Source: Datnioides undecimradiatus
Lineage: Eukaryota > Chordata > Actinopteri > Lobotiformes > Datnioididae
Direction: 5' to 3'
Assembly: GCA_008933995.1 (NCBI GenBank)
Contig: WARS01001853.1
Location: 517,001-581,000, forward strand
Length of the DNA stretch: 64,000 nt
Shown here: one piece after another, positions 29,673-40,599 of the stretch
How positions within the stretch are numbered: position 1 is the first letter of the stretch
Layout of the letters: each line of letters starts with the position of its first letter
Translations under genes and position numbers: made by a program
The notes under the pieces: generated by a model
The model's database searches: none
The model's input: only the letters and a program-made list of their open reading frames with translations
Told to the model about the DNA's origin: nothing

Positions 29673-32600
29673 CTCCGATTAATGGGCTTGACGGTGAAAC
29701 GTGGTATTAGTCGTGCGACACACCGACAGGGTGCTACAGGTCTGACCTCATGCAGCTCATCGCTCCTACAAACTGTGCTTCTCTGCTCAGGCTCAGACTC
29801 AGGCTCAGACTCAGACTCAGGCTCAGGCTCAGACTCAGGCTCAGGCTCAGGCTCAGACTCAGGCTCAGGCTCAGACTCAGGCTCAGGCTCAGACTCAGGC
29901 TCAGACTCAGGCTCAGACTCACCCTGGCTCAGACTCACCCTGGCTCAGACTCAGACTCAGGTTCAGACTCAGACTCAGACTCAGACTCACCCTGGCTCAG
30001 ACTCAGACTCAGGCTCAGGCTCAGACTCACCCTGGCTCAGACTCACCCTGGCTCAGACTCAGACTCAGACTCAGGTTCAGACTCAGACTCAGACTCACCC
30101 TGGCTCAGACTCACCCTGGCTCAGACTCAGACTCAGACTCAGGTTCAGACTCAGACTCAGACTCACCCTGGCTCAGACTCAGAGTCAGGCTCAGACTCAC
30201 CCTGGATCAGACTCAGACTCAGGCTCAGACTCAGGCTCAGACTCAGACTCAGACTCAGACTCAGACTCACCCTGGCTCAGACTCACCCTGGCTGTGTCTG
30301 ACAGACGCCAGACTGACGCAGTCTTGCAGCAGGTCCTCTTTGGGCCGGTGGTCCATGGAGGTGCTGATGGGCAGCATGGAGCGAGGCTTCTTCTTCTTCA
30401 GCATGTTCACGTCTGGAGTCACAACAGTTACACGTTAAGACGTTCATGCTCAGCGTCACGGAGCTGAGGTGGTTCTGCGAAGCACTCACCTGGTTTGTCT
30501 TTGCTCTTCGCGGCAGCCGAGGTTCTCCTCTGCGTCTCAGTGGAGGCTGAAGCTGTCAGGATACACGTCGTTACACTCAGATCAGATTAACCAGCTCTTA
30601 ATGTGTGGACCTCTGCTCTGTTACCTGTCGGTACGGGACTGTTCGTCGAGCTGACTTCGTCTTCATCATCGTCACCAGACTGCTCCTGCCCCGCCGCCGC
30701 CGCCTTCTGTCCTATCGCCGCGTCTCCGTTCATCTCCAGCGGTGCAGCTCCTCCGGCCGCTGACGCCTTCTTGTTCTTCTTCTTCTGCTTGGCGTTGGCC
30801 TTCATCTTCTCCTTCAGGTCCACCGTCTTTTTCCCTGCGGGGTTGAGCGTGTGAGCGTTAGCCACCGGCTGCTTGCAGCTGTGTGAGCGCTGCAGGATTT
30901 GATTCTGCAGAGACAGACGTTCACCTTTTGGCGGCTTTGTGAACTCTTGTTTGGAGACTCTCCACTCCTGCACGGTGAAGTCCTTCCCTCCGGTCCAGAT
31001 CACATCCGGGTCCACAGGCGACCAGTCCACGCACAGCAGATAACCAACGTGACCCCGGTAGTTGGAGACGGGCTCCTCCTGCAGAACGTCCCACACCTGA
31101 ACGCAACATTTTCAGGTTCATTCAGACAGACTCTGGTGCATCTGATGTTAATGTTACAGCTGTTCTGCCACTGACCTGGGCTGTGCCATCGTAAGAGACG
31201 GTGACGAGCCGGGCGTCGTGGTGCGGGCTCCAGGCCATGCCGGTGATTTTAGCCGTGTGACCGCAGAGCCTGCGATGAGGCTCCGTCAACACCACGGGGC
31301 TCTCTGGAGGAGTCTCTGCACAGAGGCAAAACACTGGTTTTGTTAAAAGACGCCGATACGAGTTAAAGATACAAACACAAGCAGGGAAGTTCCTTCGACG
31401 GACTGAGTGACTGGAGCGTCTGCGGTCTCCGCCCACCTATGACGGAGCGGAGGTCGTGCACGTAGACGATGGCGTTGCTGGAGCCCGAGGCCAGGAGGCA
31501 GTGCAGCTCTGGCGGAGAGCCGTGGTCGTGATGCCACCGCAACGTGTTGATGATCTTGTGGTGCTGCTGGACGCTGCACAGCAGCCTCAGACTGGGAGCC
31601 TGATACACGTCGATGCACCTGCAGCAGCAGCGGGACACAAGCTTCTGTCAGGAATCAGTTTCTTCCTCAAAGCTACGCTATTAAAAAACATCATGGATTC
31701 AGAATATATTCTGAATAACCGTGGGTAATATGAGCGTGCAGGTAACCATAGTAACTGAAACGACTTCAAACATCACAGACTGATGCCCCTGTATCTGCTG
31801 CATCTCTCTGCCTGTAGCGGACCGGCTGTGATGTGAGTCTGAAGCTCAGGCTGTGACCTCGTTCCCGAGTTCAACAGTTCACACAGAAGCGAATCCATTA
31901 TCTGCAGCCTGGAGCCCGCACGCTGTCGGCCGACAGTTGGTCCCTCGCAGGACTCCACAGGCTGATGGACTGTTATGAGATGGGTCGGGCCCGGGCCGCT
32001 CACTCACCCGTCCTCGTTGCCGATGGCAACCACTTTCCCATCTGGCTTCCAGCTGAGGTCGGTGTGCGGAGACAGCTTGTGCTGTTGGGAAGCAGAGACC
32101 GCGCTCGTAAGCGAATCAGATCAACACGAGACAAAGACCGAGAATCTGACGTCAGTGAACGAGGCGCGTTTGTCAGGTGTGACTGTGGCCGACAGGTGAA
32201 CCCTGCATTAAAGTGTTTCTGCCTGTAAGTGGACAGGTAAAGCATGTGTGTGTTGATACAGATCAAGACTGGTCCCTTTACTAAACCTGGACCGTGATGC
32301 AGCAAATCAACACTGCACGCAGGGAAACCATGACAACAAGACGGACTCTGCCGTCGTACCGGGTGAGAGCATTCGATCAAAGATTGTGGTTCTGACCTGC
32401 GCTGAAGACTCCCGTACTCAAACCCGCCCACGTGACTCGCTCTCACCTTGATGTCGTTGGTGTCTCTGATCAGCTTGTCGATGTCGCTCGCCTCTCCGCT
32501 CAGCTTGGACGGGTCGTGTTGCAGGATGACGCCCTCGCCGGCGCAGCTGTACAGGCTGTGGGACGGCTTTCCTGCCGCTGCACCTGAACGCCACACACAC

Positions 32601-35600
32601 ACACAGCTGGAGGTGACATCAGGGTGGTGCAGCGTGTTTGGTTTACCTGCGTCTGTGTGCACTCAGTATGAAGAGGATGAACCAATCAGATCACAGGACT
32701 CCTGCAGACCGAGCTGGATCAGCGTCAAGGCTGCAGCGAACCCGTCACTGTTGTTCGTTTAGGAGCCGTCAGCAGATTGTCGGCATGGTAACAATTACGT
32801 TTAGGGCTTCAAAGCGAGTGAGTGATACGCTAATCAAAATGTCATCTGCAGACAGCTGGTTAAATTAACTTCCTGCGTCTTGATTTCCCCCAGAGAGGCG
32901 GGGGCGGGGGGAGGTGCGCAGTGAGTGTTTTCCTGGCTCATTCAATTACAGAGTCGATTACAAAGGCCCGTGCCGAGATGTTTGGGATGTTTTGCGCTGA
33001 CTCGCTGGTTTTCGGCGTCCCACCGCCGCCGTTTTCGCTGGGTCAGAGCGTTCAGAGCAGAAAGCAGCGGCTGCTGCGAGTTCATTAGCCACTTACCGAA
33101 TGACACGGGGGGGACTGGGGGTCCCCAGGCCAGCGTGTACACCGTTTTCCGGTGATAGGAGCTCGATATCTGAGGAGGCCTGCGAGGAGATGAAGCAGAA
33201 CAAACGCACAGTCAGGGACAGGCTGATGTAGGTGCTGCGGGAAAACAGGACTCAGGGGTCTTAAGGGATTATGAGAAGGGTCCAGAGGGACCTCAGTCCT
33301 CTCCAGACTCAGAGTCGTCTTTTTTTCAAAGATCCACCGTGGTGTTTCGCTGCAAACAGCCTCAAAGATCTGTTTATGTGCAGCGAACTGCAGCGTGGGG
33401 AATACACAAAACACAAAACCTCCTGATCAGGGTCCTCCTGATCAGGGTCCTCCTGATCAGGGTCCTCCTGATCAGGGTCCTCCTGATCAGGGTCCTCCTG
33501 ATGTGGCATCAACGTGCTGCATGGTGTCAGTGATGCTAACTAACCAGCATCAGTCCTAAAACTCTGTTAAGCTCAATAGATTGAGTGGACGTCATGATGA
33601 AGATCCTCCACGAAGCCAAACTCGTCACAAACGTTGGTGTGAAATCTAAAAACGCTGCACTGGTTCAGTCTCAGTCGGACACTGAAGAGCTGCAGTTGTT
33701 TAAAAAGTTAAAGTTAAGCATTGAAACACAACCCGAGGAGACTCAAACAGTAAATAAAAGCCAAAATAACAAATCTCACTTGTTTGAGAAGACGTCGTAG
33801 ACACCAACTTTCCCGTCATCTGTTCCGAAAGACAAGGACCCCTCCTTTGTCGGGTGCCACGCCAGCTGCAGAGAATCAAAAAACTTTATTTAATCTCAAA
33901 CGACGGCTGAGTTTCTGAAATGAGTAACGGCTGTTGATAAAGGACGACGCTCCGCACTAATCACGGTAATCCTCTCCTCAGGACGGCGGCCCGCTCGGAG
34001 CGACGGAGCAGAACAGATGCTCCAGGTCGATACGGGCTCTTCATTAGATGCCCGATATCAGCCGGCCGTCGTCACCGAGCCTCAGACACGACGGGGATTT
34101 GAAGACTCCGGTGAAAAATGAAAGGACAGTTAAACTGATGAATCACAGCTGAGTCACTGCGAGTTTACAAATGTCCCTCTTGAGTCGTGCGACTGCGGGC
34201 GGCTGATAGGAGCGTGTGCGCGGCCTTATCAGCAGCTCAGGGCGGGATTTTATTAAAAAGCGGACAGACGGCGGGTGAATGTCACCATCGGCCTCGTTTC
34301 TTTGTCTCTCCGCTCTGAAACTGCAGCTACTTTGTGAATTCTGCTCGTGCTGTGGGTCGTGAACCGAAAACCAGAGGTGGGAGTTATTGTTCCCAGAACA
34401 ATTTGACCGAACGCCGCGCAGCGTCCTGCAGACGTCGGAGCACGAGGACTAACAAAGTCGCGCTGAGCTGGAAACTCAAAGGTCAAAGGAAAGCAGCCAG
34501 TCATCTCACCGCTGTGACCTTGGACTTGATGCCCTGCCAGAAGCACCTGGTGTCGTACTGGTTCTGGGTGGTCAGCGTGTTCCACACCCGGATCATGTTG
34601 TCGCCGACGCCCAGCGCCAGACACCCCACACCCACCGGGGAGAAGGTCAGGGCGTAGGCGAAGCCGCCCAGGGTGGGCAGAGTCCAGCAGCAGTCCAGGG
34701 AGGCCAGGTCCCAGCATTTGATCTGGACAGGGAGCAGAAACACCACAGCTGAACGCACCGGGACCCACATCTCTACGAGCACAGCGCCGAGGTGGAGGTG
34801 AACCTTCCCGTGTGGGGTCGGTCCAAACGAAGGCGACCCACCTCTCGGTCCATGGAGGTGCTGATGAGCAGCTCCCTGTCGTCCTGCAGACGCACCGAAC
34901 TCATGTTGAAGACGATCCTGCTGTGATTCTGACCCTCTGAGGACGTCCCAAACAGAGTCCACCTCTGTTTCCCCGTCCTGGTCAGGTCCCACATCACCAG
35001 CTCACCACTGAGGACACACCCAGACACACACACACACACACACACACACACCCAGACATCATCGTAGTTTCTCTCCAGAGAAGAAATACAAGACTTTTAG
35101 TTTCTTCACAATCCAAATCACAGTTTTTGGGGCTTGACAAACACCTGGAACAATCAGTACCATCCCATACGGGTGCTATGCATCGGCTCTGATGGCATCC
35201 TTGTTGCTATGGTTACCCGTCTGAGCTGTTTACCTGAAGCAGCTGGACACGAGCTGCGTGGGCCGTCCCTTCGGCCAGTGGACGTGGAGCCAGAGTCTCT
35301 CTTTGACCCCGGGGTCGACGGCGGAGCCTCTCTTCTTCACGTACGGCAGCTTCAGGGTCATGACGCCTGCAGGGGAGGCGGGTGGGGGGGCAAGCACAGA
35401 TCATCAATTTAGATTGGTCTGATACACAGTCAATACGGTTTGGCGCTTCTTCACATCATCATGCCCAGACGAGGGAATGTTGACAGTCACAGCTTCGCTC
35501 CAGAGGTGCTGCTCCACCCTGGGACGACCCTCTTACCTCGTCCCTTCGCTGAGCTCCAGATCCTCACCGTCTGGTCTTTGCTTCCAGACGCCAGATAGCA

Positions 35601-37988
35601 GCCCTTCTCATCTCCGCACACTCCGCCGGGGGCTACAGCAGGAAATAAAAGTCCCCATTTCAGTTCCTTGTTGATAAGATCGACACTTTCAACAGTTTTC
35701 TGGCAGCAGTTTGCAGGGAATGACGCACACTGAGACACAAAACAACCGTTACCTTCGCCGTCCTCAGATCTGCCGCAGAGGGCGTCCTCCCCGGGCAGCG
35801 GCGACCACGCCAGAGAGTGGATCTCATCGTCGTGGCCGCGGAGACGTTGCGTCACCTCGCCTTTCTTGCTCACATCGATCAGCACGATCATCCCGTCTTT
35901 GTACCTGAGACGGAGGAATCACGGCGCCGTCACAATCACTGACATTTAGATTCTACCTCTGCACTGAAGCTACAGCTTTATGAATTCAAGGATGTTCAAG
36001 GGAACCCTGAAGGAGGCAGAGTGAACGGCCCTCTGCGCTGTGGTCCTCTTACCCCACAGCCACAGTGCTCCAGGTGTGGGGGGAGCAGCTGAGGCAGAAG
36101 ATGGTCCTGGGTTCGGGGAAGAAGCTGGCGGTGTCTCCTGTGTGGTGCCAGTAACAGACCACGATGCCCTTCTCGTCCCCCGACACCACCAGGTTCTTAT
36201 CCACCGGAGACCAGTGCACGGCTGCGACCGGCGTCTGCGCGTGGGGAAACAGACCGGGTTGACATCGTGCTGCTGCTGGTTGTCAGATGCATTTTATTGC
36301 TCGGGCGCCAGAGGAACGACAGCCACAATGACATCATCACAGAAGAGCGAGCGAAATGACTTTGTCTGAAAGACTCAGGCACTCTCGTGTCTTCATCATG
36401 ACAGCGGCCTTTGTTTTCCAGGTCAAACCACAGAAAAATGATCCCTTGAAGGCATCGTTTGAAGCAAATAATGGAAAATAAATAAGCAGTGCCCTCCGTA
36501 ACCTTGACAACTGTTTTAAAAAGGCCCTGGAGGGAGGCACTGAATTGCTGGAGTAGGAGTAACTTGGAAAACAATGGTGGAAATCTGTGCCGATCGCCCC
36601 CCTGCAGAGTGAAGACAGCGTCCACGTCCTGTCGAGCTCGGATGGGCAACTCTCTCTGTACAGATTGGGTCTGCAGCCCGTTCTCGCCATGACAGCACAG
36701 AAATATGGGAACAAAATGTGTGTGTGTGAGGCTGACAGGCTCATCTATCTGCTCCAGCACTTCTGAAAATGTGCCAGGAGGAGAGAGAAAGAAGTGCAGG
36801 GCAGCGTGCAGCCTGCAGGGGGCGCCGGCACCTTGTAACACAATCACACTGCTTCTGTTGCAGTGACGCAGGAAGGCGGCGACGCTCACCTGATGAGCCG
36901 CGTGTTCCTTGATAAGAGCTTTGCCGTCTGAGTCCCAGACCCGAACGCTCCCGTCATTAGAGGAGCTGACACAGAGCTGACTCTGCCCCGCATGCTGGCA
37001 GAAGGAGAAGCCTGACACCACCTCTTTATGGCCCACCAGCTCACCTGAGAAACACAGAACAGGACACAGTTGATTTGTTAGTTTGGAGGGGGCGGGGCTT
37101 ATCACCTGGACTGCAGCGGGCAGCCACCAGGGGGCGGTCCAGATGTTTTAGCTTCTGCACATGTGGTTTAGGTGTGTGTTTGACTTGTTCTGACGTCAGG
37201 CACACTTGTGCGATGATCACCTCACAGGATCGAGGCAGCTGCCGTACGAAGAGCCAGGCGCTGCGGCCCATGTCAGGATGTCACCTGAAGAGAAAGCTGA
37301 TTGCTGATTGGTTGATTTTAACATTTCGGCCCAACGTGATAAAAGTACATTAATGAATGTTAGGAGTTCCCTTTAACTGATTGGCGACTGCCTGAAAACA
37401 GTGACACACGCATCTCTGTCTCTCATTTTGCTTCACCAACAGTCTAAAACCTAAATTATACGTAAAGAGAGAAGCGCAGTGAGTGCTCACAGTTGAGAAG
37501 CTGAGATTAGCAAATGGTTTGGCTGATAAATGGCTGATTGATTAATCAATCAGCTAAACTGTTGTCACCTGGGTTAATGGACTCATGTGTAGTTTAGTTT
37601 AAGTGCTCAGTAAATCAGCTCAAACAGGCCTCTTTTAAACTTATTATTATTGGAAAACACTGGACTTTCCATATCACAGATCCAGTCAGCTGCTCAGGTT
37701 CTTCTTCAGTCATCACACCTGATCTGACCACCTGGATTTTGACTTTCGCACGTGCGTAACACAACTTCTAGCCTTGAGGAGGCTGGTGTATAGGAACAGG
37801 GTGACCCCTGCGTGTACACGCCGCCCAGCAGTGGCAGCAGACTCACCTACGACCCTGCAGGAGGATGCGGACACGTCAATCAAATAGATGATGTTTTTGG
37901 CTCCGACGCCCAGTAAACCGCTGCTGTTGACGTCACTGCAGCGGGAGCAGTACCAGTTGGGAGAGGCGGGAAGCGACCGCTCGTGCAT
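26248..37988 (-). CDS. gemin5: Gemin5, snRNA-binding WD-repeat protein of the SMN complex
   Basis: Twenty-eight coding exons join in frame to 1437 aa (human 1508 aa): 37988-37847, 37044-36890, 36234-36053, 35904-35753, 35632-35537, 35366-35234, 35007-34842, 34722-34510, 33865-33780, 33179-33097, 32583-32447, 32081-32008, 31618-31437, 31315-31176, 31096-30925, 30834-30625, 30552-30490, 30412-30287, 29615-29520, 29368-29231, 29137-28990, 28532-28413, 28249-28039, 27959-27702, 27617-27455, 27318-26904, 26808-26721, 26412-26248. Gemin5 recognises the Sm site and cap of pre-snRNAs and brings them to the SMN complex in the cytoplasm; it also acts in translation control. The N-terminus keeps the SPNWYC motif, with Trp12 and Tyr13 equivalent to human Trp14 and Tyr15 used in RNA binding. 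Two WD40 propellers, a basic/acidic linker, a TPR-like dimerisation region and the C-terminal RNA-binding part follow. For exon 26 only the acceptor at 27319-27320 keeps frame; a nearby AG at 27301 does not. Confidence 0.96.
26423..26482. repeat. Perfect 15-bp tandem repeat, 4 copies, at last gemin5 acceptor
   Basis: Four identical copies of ACACAGGAAGTTAAC. On the minus strand the array ends 10 nt before the first base of exon 28, so the repeat's TTCCTGTGT part serves as the polypyrimidine tract. Confidence 0.95.
26811..26822. repeat. Poly-G/C run at gemin5 exon 27 acceptor
   Basis: A run of about eleven G on the plus strand reads as poly-C directly before the AG of the exon 27 acceptor. 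Homopolymer C replaces the usual mixed pyrimidine tract. Confidence 0.8.
27369..27450. repeat. (CAGA/CAGG)n array next to gemin5 exon 25 donor
   Basis: Tetranucleotide repeats CAGA and CAGG fill about 80 bp. On the minus strand they begin within 5 nt of the donor at 27454-27453 (GTATGTCTGTCTG), so the donor's intronic side is effectively part of the array. Confidence 0.9.
28540..28575. repeat. (CA)n microsatellite before gemin5 exon 22 acceptor
   Basis: Reads as (TG)n on the gene strand. It starts about 8 nt upstream of the first base of exon 22 (28532) and is followed on the far side by a short CG-rich end. Confidence 0.9.
28745..28970. repeat. CCTCAGAC-based minisatellite in gemin5 intron 21
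   Basis: About 20 imperfect copies of a 10 to 12-bp unit, GCCTCAGACA or GTCTCAGACGG, fill half of intron 21 (28533-28989). The end of the array lies about 20 nt inside the intron from the exon 21 donor at 28989-28988. Confidence 0.9.
29624..29670. repeat. (CA)n microsatellite before gemin5 exon 19 acceptor
   Basis: About 23 dinucleotides. On the gene strand this is (TG)n ending 8 nt before exon 19 (29615), with only GGTTTCCAG between repeat and exon. Confidence 0.95.
29785..30296. repeat. CTCAGA/CTCAGG/CTCACCCTGG minisatellite filling gemin5 intron 18
   Basis: A 510-bp array of hexamers CTCAGA and CTCAGG mixed with 10-mers CTCACCCTGG. On the gene strand the 10-mer reads CCAGGGTGAG, which is the same as the exon 18 to intron 18 donor junction. 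About ten such copies lie downstream of the real donor at 30286-30285. The array reads open in several frames, but the low-complexity Ser/Asp and Leu/Arg frames are not genes. Confidence 0.95.
30287..30834 (-). other. gemin5: Gemin5 charged linker (exons 16-18)
   Basis: This part (about residues 705-837) begins with a lysine-rich block containing KQKKKNKK. It then turns Ala/Gly-rich and acidic with [11 protein letters not shown], and ends with [27 protein letters not shown]. It joins the propellers to the TPR-like region and is probably disordered. It is the least conserved part against human by eye and accounts for some of the shorter total length. Confidence 0.7.
32592..32605. repeat. Short (CA)n before gemin5 exon 11 acceptor
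   Basis: Seven dinucleotides. On the gene strand this is a (TG)n tract ending about 8 nt before exon 11 (32583). Confidence 0.85.
33421..33495. repeat. 15-bp tandem repeat, 5 copies, in gemin5 intron 9
   Basis: Five perfect copies of TCCTGATCAGGGTCC plus a partial sixth. The unit contains the palindrome CCTGATCAGG. It is in the middle of the intron, away from splice sites. Confidence 0.95.
35023..35051. repeat. (CA)n microsatellite before gemin5 exon 7 acceptor
   Basis: On the gene strand a (TG)n tract ending about 16 nt before exon 7 (35007). Confidence 0.9.
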
Positions 37989-38370
37989 GACGCCGCGGAC
38001 GCTTTAAATTCACTAGTTATTTAATAAAGTCGGAGAAAAGCAAAATCAAACTTCTCACATGTTACTCTCACTGTCGTAGCGACTACAGTGACTGCCGCAC
38101 GGCCAAGCGTTGTGTCGTAAATCCTGCCGGTGCAAACTACGGCGCACCAGTTGGGTCAAACCATGACGAGTTTTGTTTTCTACAACCACACTTTTGACTT
38201 TTTTCAGCCGACCATTGTTATGACAAACAAACAAAATTAATTAAATTAGCACATTACAAAAATTAATAGGTTATATATTAAATATGGACAATCAATAAGA
38301 AAACTCATTTCGCCGTTTACGCTTCGAACGCTACTACCGTAACGCGAGCACGGAGTGTCGTAAAAACAAC
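37989..38370. promoter_or_regulatory. Bidirectional promoter of gemin5 and mrpl22
   Basis: Start codons of the two head-to-head genes are 382 bp apart, so one promoter region must serve both. It holds CpGs near both ends (around 38090-38160 and 38310-38360) around an AT-rich centre (38210-38300). The sequence over the mrpl22 start, ACAACATGGCGACTG, resembles a YY1 site placed at the start codon, as in many nuclear genes for mitochondrial proteins. Transcription starts are not visible. Confidence 0.65.
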
Positions 38371-40394
38371 ATGGCGACTGCAATGACAGGACGTGGTGAG
38401 AGACCTGCTGCCTTCTTACACAGACATTTCCCCCTGTAAGGCATTTGTTGTGTCCAGTGGCGGTGTTTTAACCGGTTTGTGTGTGTTTCCAGGCGCCGCG
38501 TTCATTAGGAATTTATCCGGGGTCTTAAACTCGAGGTAAGTAGGTGGATATCGGGGGAGCATCGTAGCTAACTTAGCTAAAGCTAACAGCTAACAGTCCC
38601 TGCAGAAGGACACTACATGTGTCCTTTCAACTGACAGATAAGTTCAGAGAAAAGCAGTGTACGGGAGCAAAGCAAGCGAAGTTATGATGTTGTCAGTTTG
38701 TAATGCTAACTGTAACTTTACCCGGTGAACGCTAACGTGTTTTAGCTTGGTGAATATGAGGGGAAGTCATGACACAGTGTTTAAGGGTTTGCACATTTAA
38801 AGCAGGAAGTCTTTGGGCTGTTTTCACCCCAAAACACACTCAACACTGGGCTTAATCTTGTGTGAGGATGGTAAGAATAATATTTAGTGTGTATAGGTAT
38901 TGATATGGCATGCTAAAATGGACACATCACATATACAGATCATATCACACTGTAACTTCACAGTGTTCCCAGACTGGCAACAGAAGCTGAATCCTTTGAC
39001 AACAGGTTGAGATGACTGTACCTGCTGTACAGTGACTTCACTGATGGGACTGGACTATTTTGAATGCTGACGATGCTCTTTAACGTTTTATATTGCATGT
39101 GTGATTGTCAGAGCTGGTGCAGCCGACACATGCAACCTAATGTTCTTTTCTCTGCAGGTTCCAGGTCCTGGGCGTCGGTCCACAGCAGCTCTCATGTCTC
39201 CACACCAGCACGTCACTGGAATCAAAGAACTGGGAGAGGAAGAACAAGATGGTGTATCCACCCCAGCTGCCAGATGAACCCCGCAGACCAGCGGTGAGTC
39301 TCTCTGCTTGTTACAGAGTTTATGTGTGTTTATGTCTGTCGGAGTGGGATTTCCATTTCCCCATCAGAGTGCAGAACTGTTGTCTCTACACCATGTGAAC
39401 GGTCTGTGGTTTCTTTTCTTCAGGAGATCCACCACTGCCGGAGGCAGATTAAGTACAGCAAAGACAAGATGTGGTACCTGGCCAAAATGGTGAGACCTGC
39501 ACCAGGTTCCTTCTCTAAATGAGTTACTCTGAATTAGAAGTTAAAGTTTCAGATTTGAGATAAAATAGCGTTTTGTTTTTTGGTATCTACTGTTTCTACA
39601 GTAGCATTTGATGTGCTGCCTTCCCTCAGATTTGAACATATAACACCTAAGAGCCTCACAATGTAAATTGTTTGTTTCAGTGTTTTGTCTCACAGCTGTT
39701 TGTGCTCCTTCACAGATCCGGGGGATGAGCATTGATGAGGCCATTGCACAGCTGGAGTTCAACAACAAAAAAGGAGCAAAGATCATGAAAGAGGTTTTCA
39801 CTGCTCATGCTTTTCATGAAATAATCCCTGAACGCACATGGTGTGTGTGCGGATGTCACAGCTGTGTGTCTTTGCCTGCTCAGGTCCTCCTGGAAGCTCA
39901 GGAGATGGCGGTCAAAAATCACAATGTAGAGTACAAATCCAACCTGTACGTAGGTAAGAGCCTGCAGCGCTGATGGCTGGGTGTTACAGACAAGCTGAGT
40001 CAGCTCCATTAATGTCAGCTGTGTGGGTTTTAATGAGCGTAGCAGCTAACTGGAGTTAACATTCGTGACAGTAATGACTTTAGTCCCGATGCTGTGCAGG
40101 GTGAGTCTGAACTCGGCACAGTCTTTGTTATTTCACCACTTTTCATTCTGTCTCTCTCTGTTTGTCTCACCCCCTCCCTCTGCAGCCGAGTCCTACTCCG
40201 GCAAAGGGGAGTACCTGAAGCGGATCCGTTACCATGGCCGCGGGATGTTCGGCATCATGGACAAAGTTTACTCCCACTACTTTGTCAAACTGGTGGAGGG
40301 CTCGCCGCCCAAGCCGGAGGAGAAGACGAGCTTTGACCAGGCCAAAGACTACGTCCAGAGGCTGAAGAGCCGGACCATCATCCACAGCCTGTAG
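38371..40394 (+). CDS. mrpl22: Mitochondrial ribosomal protein L22 (uL22m)
   Basis: Seven coding exons join in frame: 38371-38395, 38493-38535, 39158-39293, 39424-39489, 39716-39793, 39884-39953, 40186-40394. The product is 208 aa (human 206). It is a large-subunit mitoribosome protein of the uL22 family, which lines the peptide exit tunnel. The basic, hydroxyl-rich N-terminus ([18 protein letters not shown]) fits a mitochondrial targeting peptide. The uL22 core is visible in [35 protein letters not shown] and the loop [18 protein letters not shown]. The C-terminal helix ends in SRTIIHSL. The first start codon is chosen because it opens the targeting peptide and lies in the shared promoter region; a second in-frame ATG follows four codons later. 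Confidence 0.96.
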
Positions 40395-40490
40395 ACCCTC
40401 TGACAGGACGCTCCACGTGTTCCCTTTGCTCCGTCTGTGTGTGTGTGTACAGTATGTGTCATTTGTAAATAAACATTTGAGTTAATTGCT
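40395..40490 (+). other. mrpl22: mrpl22 3' UTR and poly(A) signal
   Basis: AATAAA at 40468-40473, about 75 nt past the stop, gives a short 3' UTR. A short GT run sits just before it. Confidence 0.7.
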
Positions 40491-40599
40491 AATGATGTTT
40501 CATTTTTTGCTCATTTTTGGTGTTTTCGTTCTTATCTGCCATCATGTTGTCCTGTGAAGTTCCCTCTGGCAGTTTGAACTGTACTTAACTCAGTTAACT

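Larger units (their letters stand above)
30925..37988 (-). other. gemin5: Gemin5 tandem WD40 propellers (residues about 1-700)
   Basis: Exons 1 to 15 encode about 704 residues with repeated GH...W(D/S) signatures. Examples are GHKEVVSGF to [16 protein letters not shown] to [32 protein letters not shown] to AQVWD, and [13 protein letters not shown] to VQEW. In the human protein this part forms two seven-bladed propellers that bind the Sm-site uridines and the cap. No blade appears to be lost. Confidence 0.85.

Noticed and set aside
29433..30467. Long open frames of Ser/Asp, Leu/Arg or Ser/Leu repeats on both strands over the gemin5 intron 18 array
   Set aside because: They are translations of a hexamer-based minisatellite, open in several frames at once, and lie inside an intron whose flanking exons join cleanly without them.
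33421..33495. Regularly repeated units that could suggest a CRISPR-like array
   Set aside because: Units are directly adjacent with no spacers, and the locus is an intron of a vertebrate gene.
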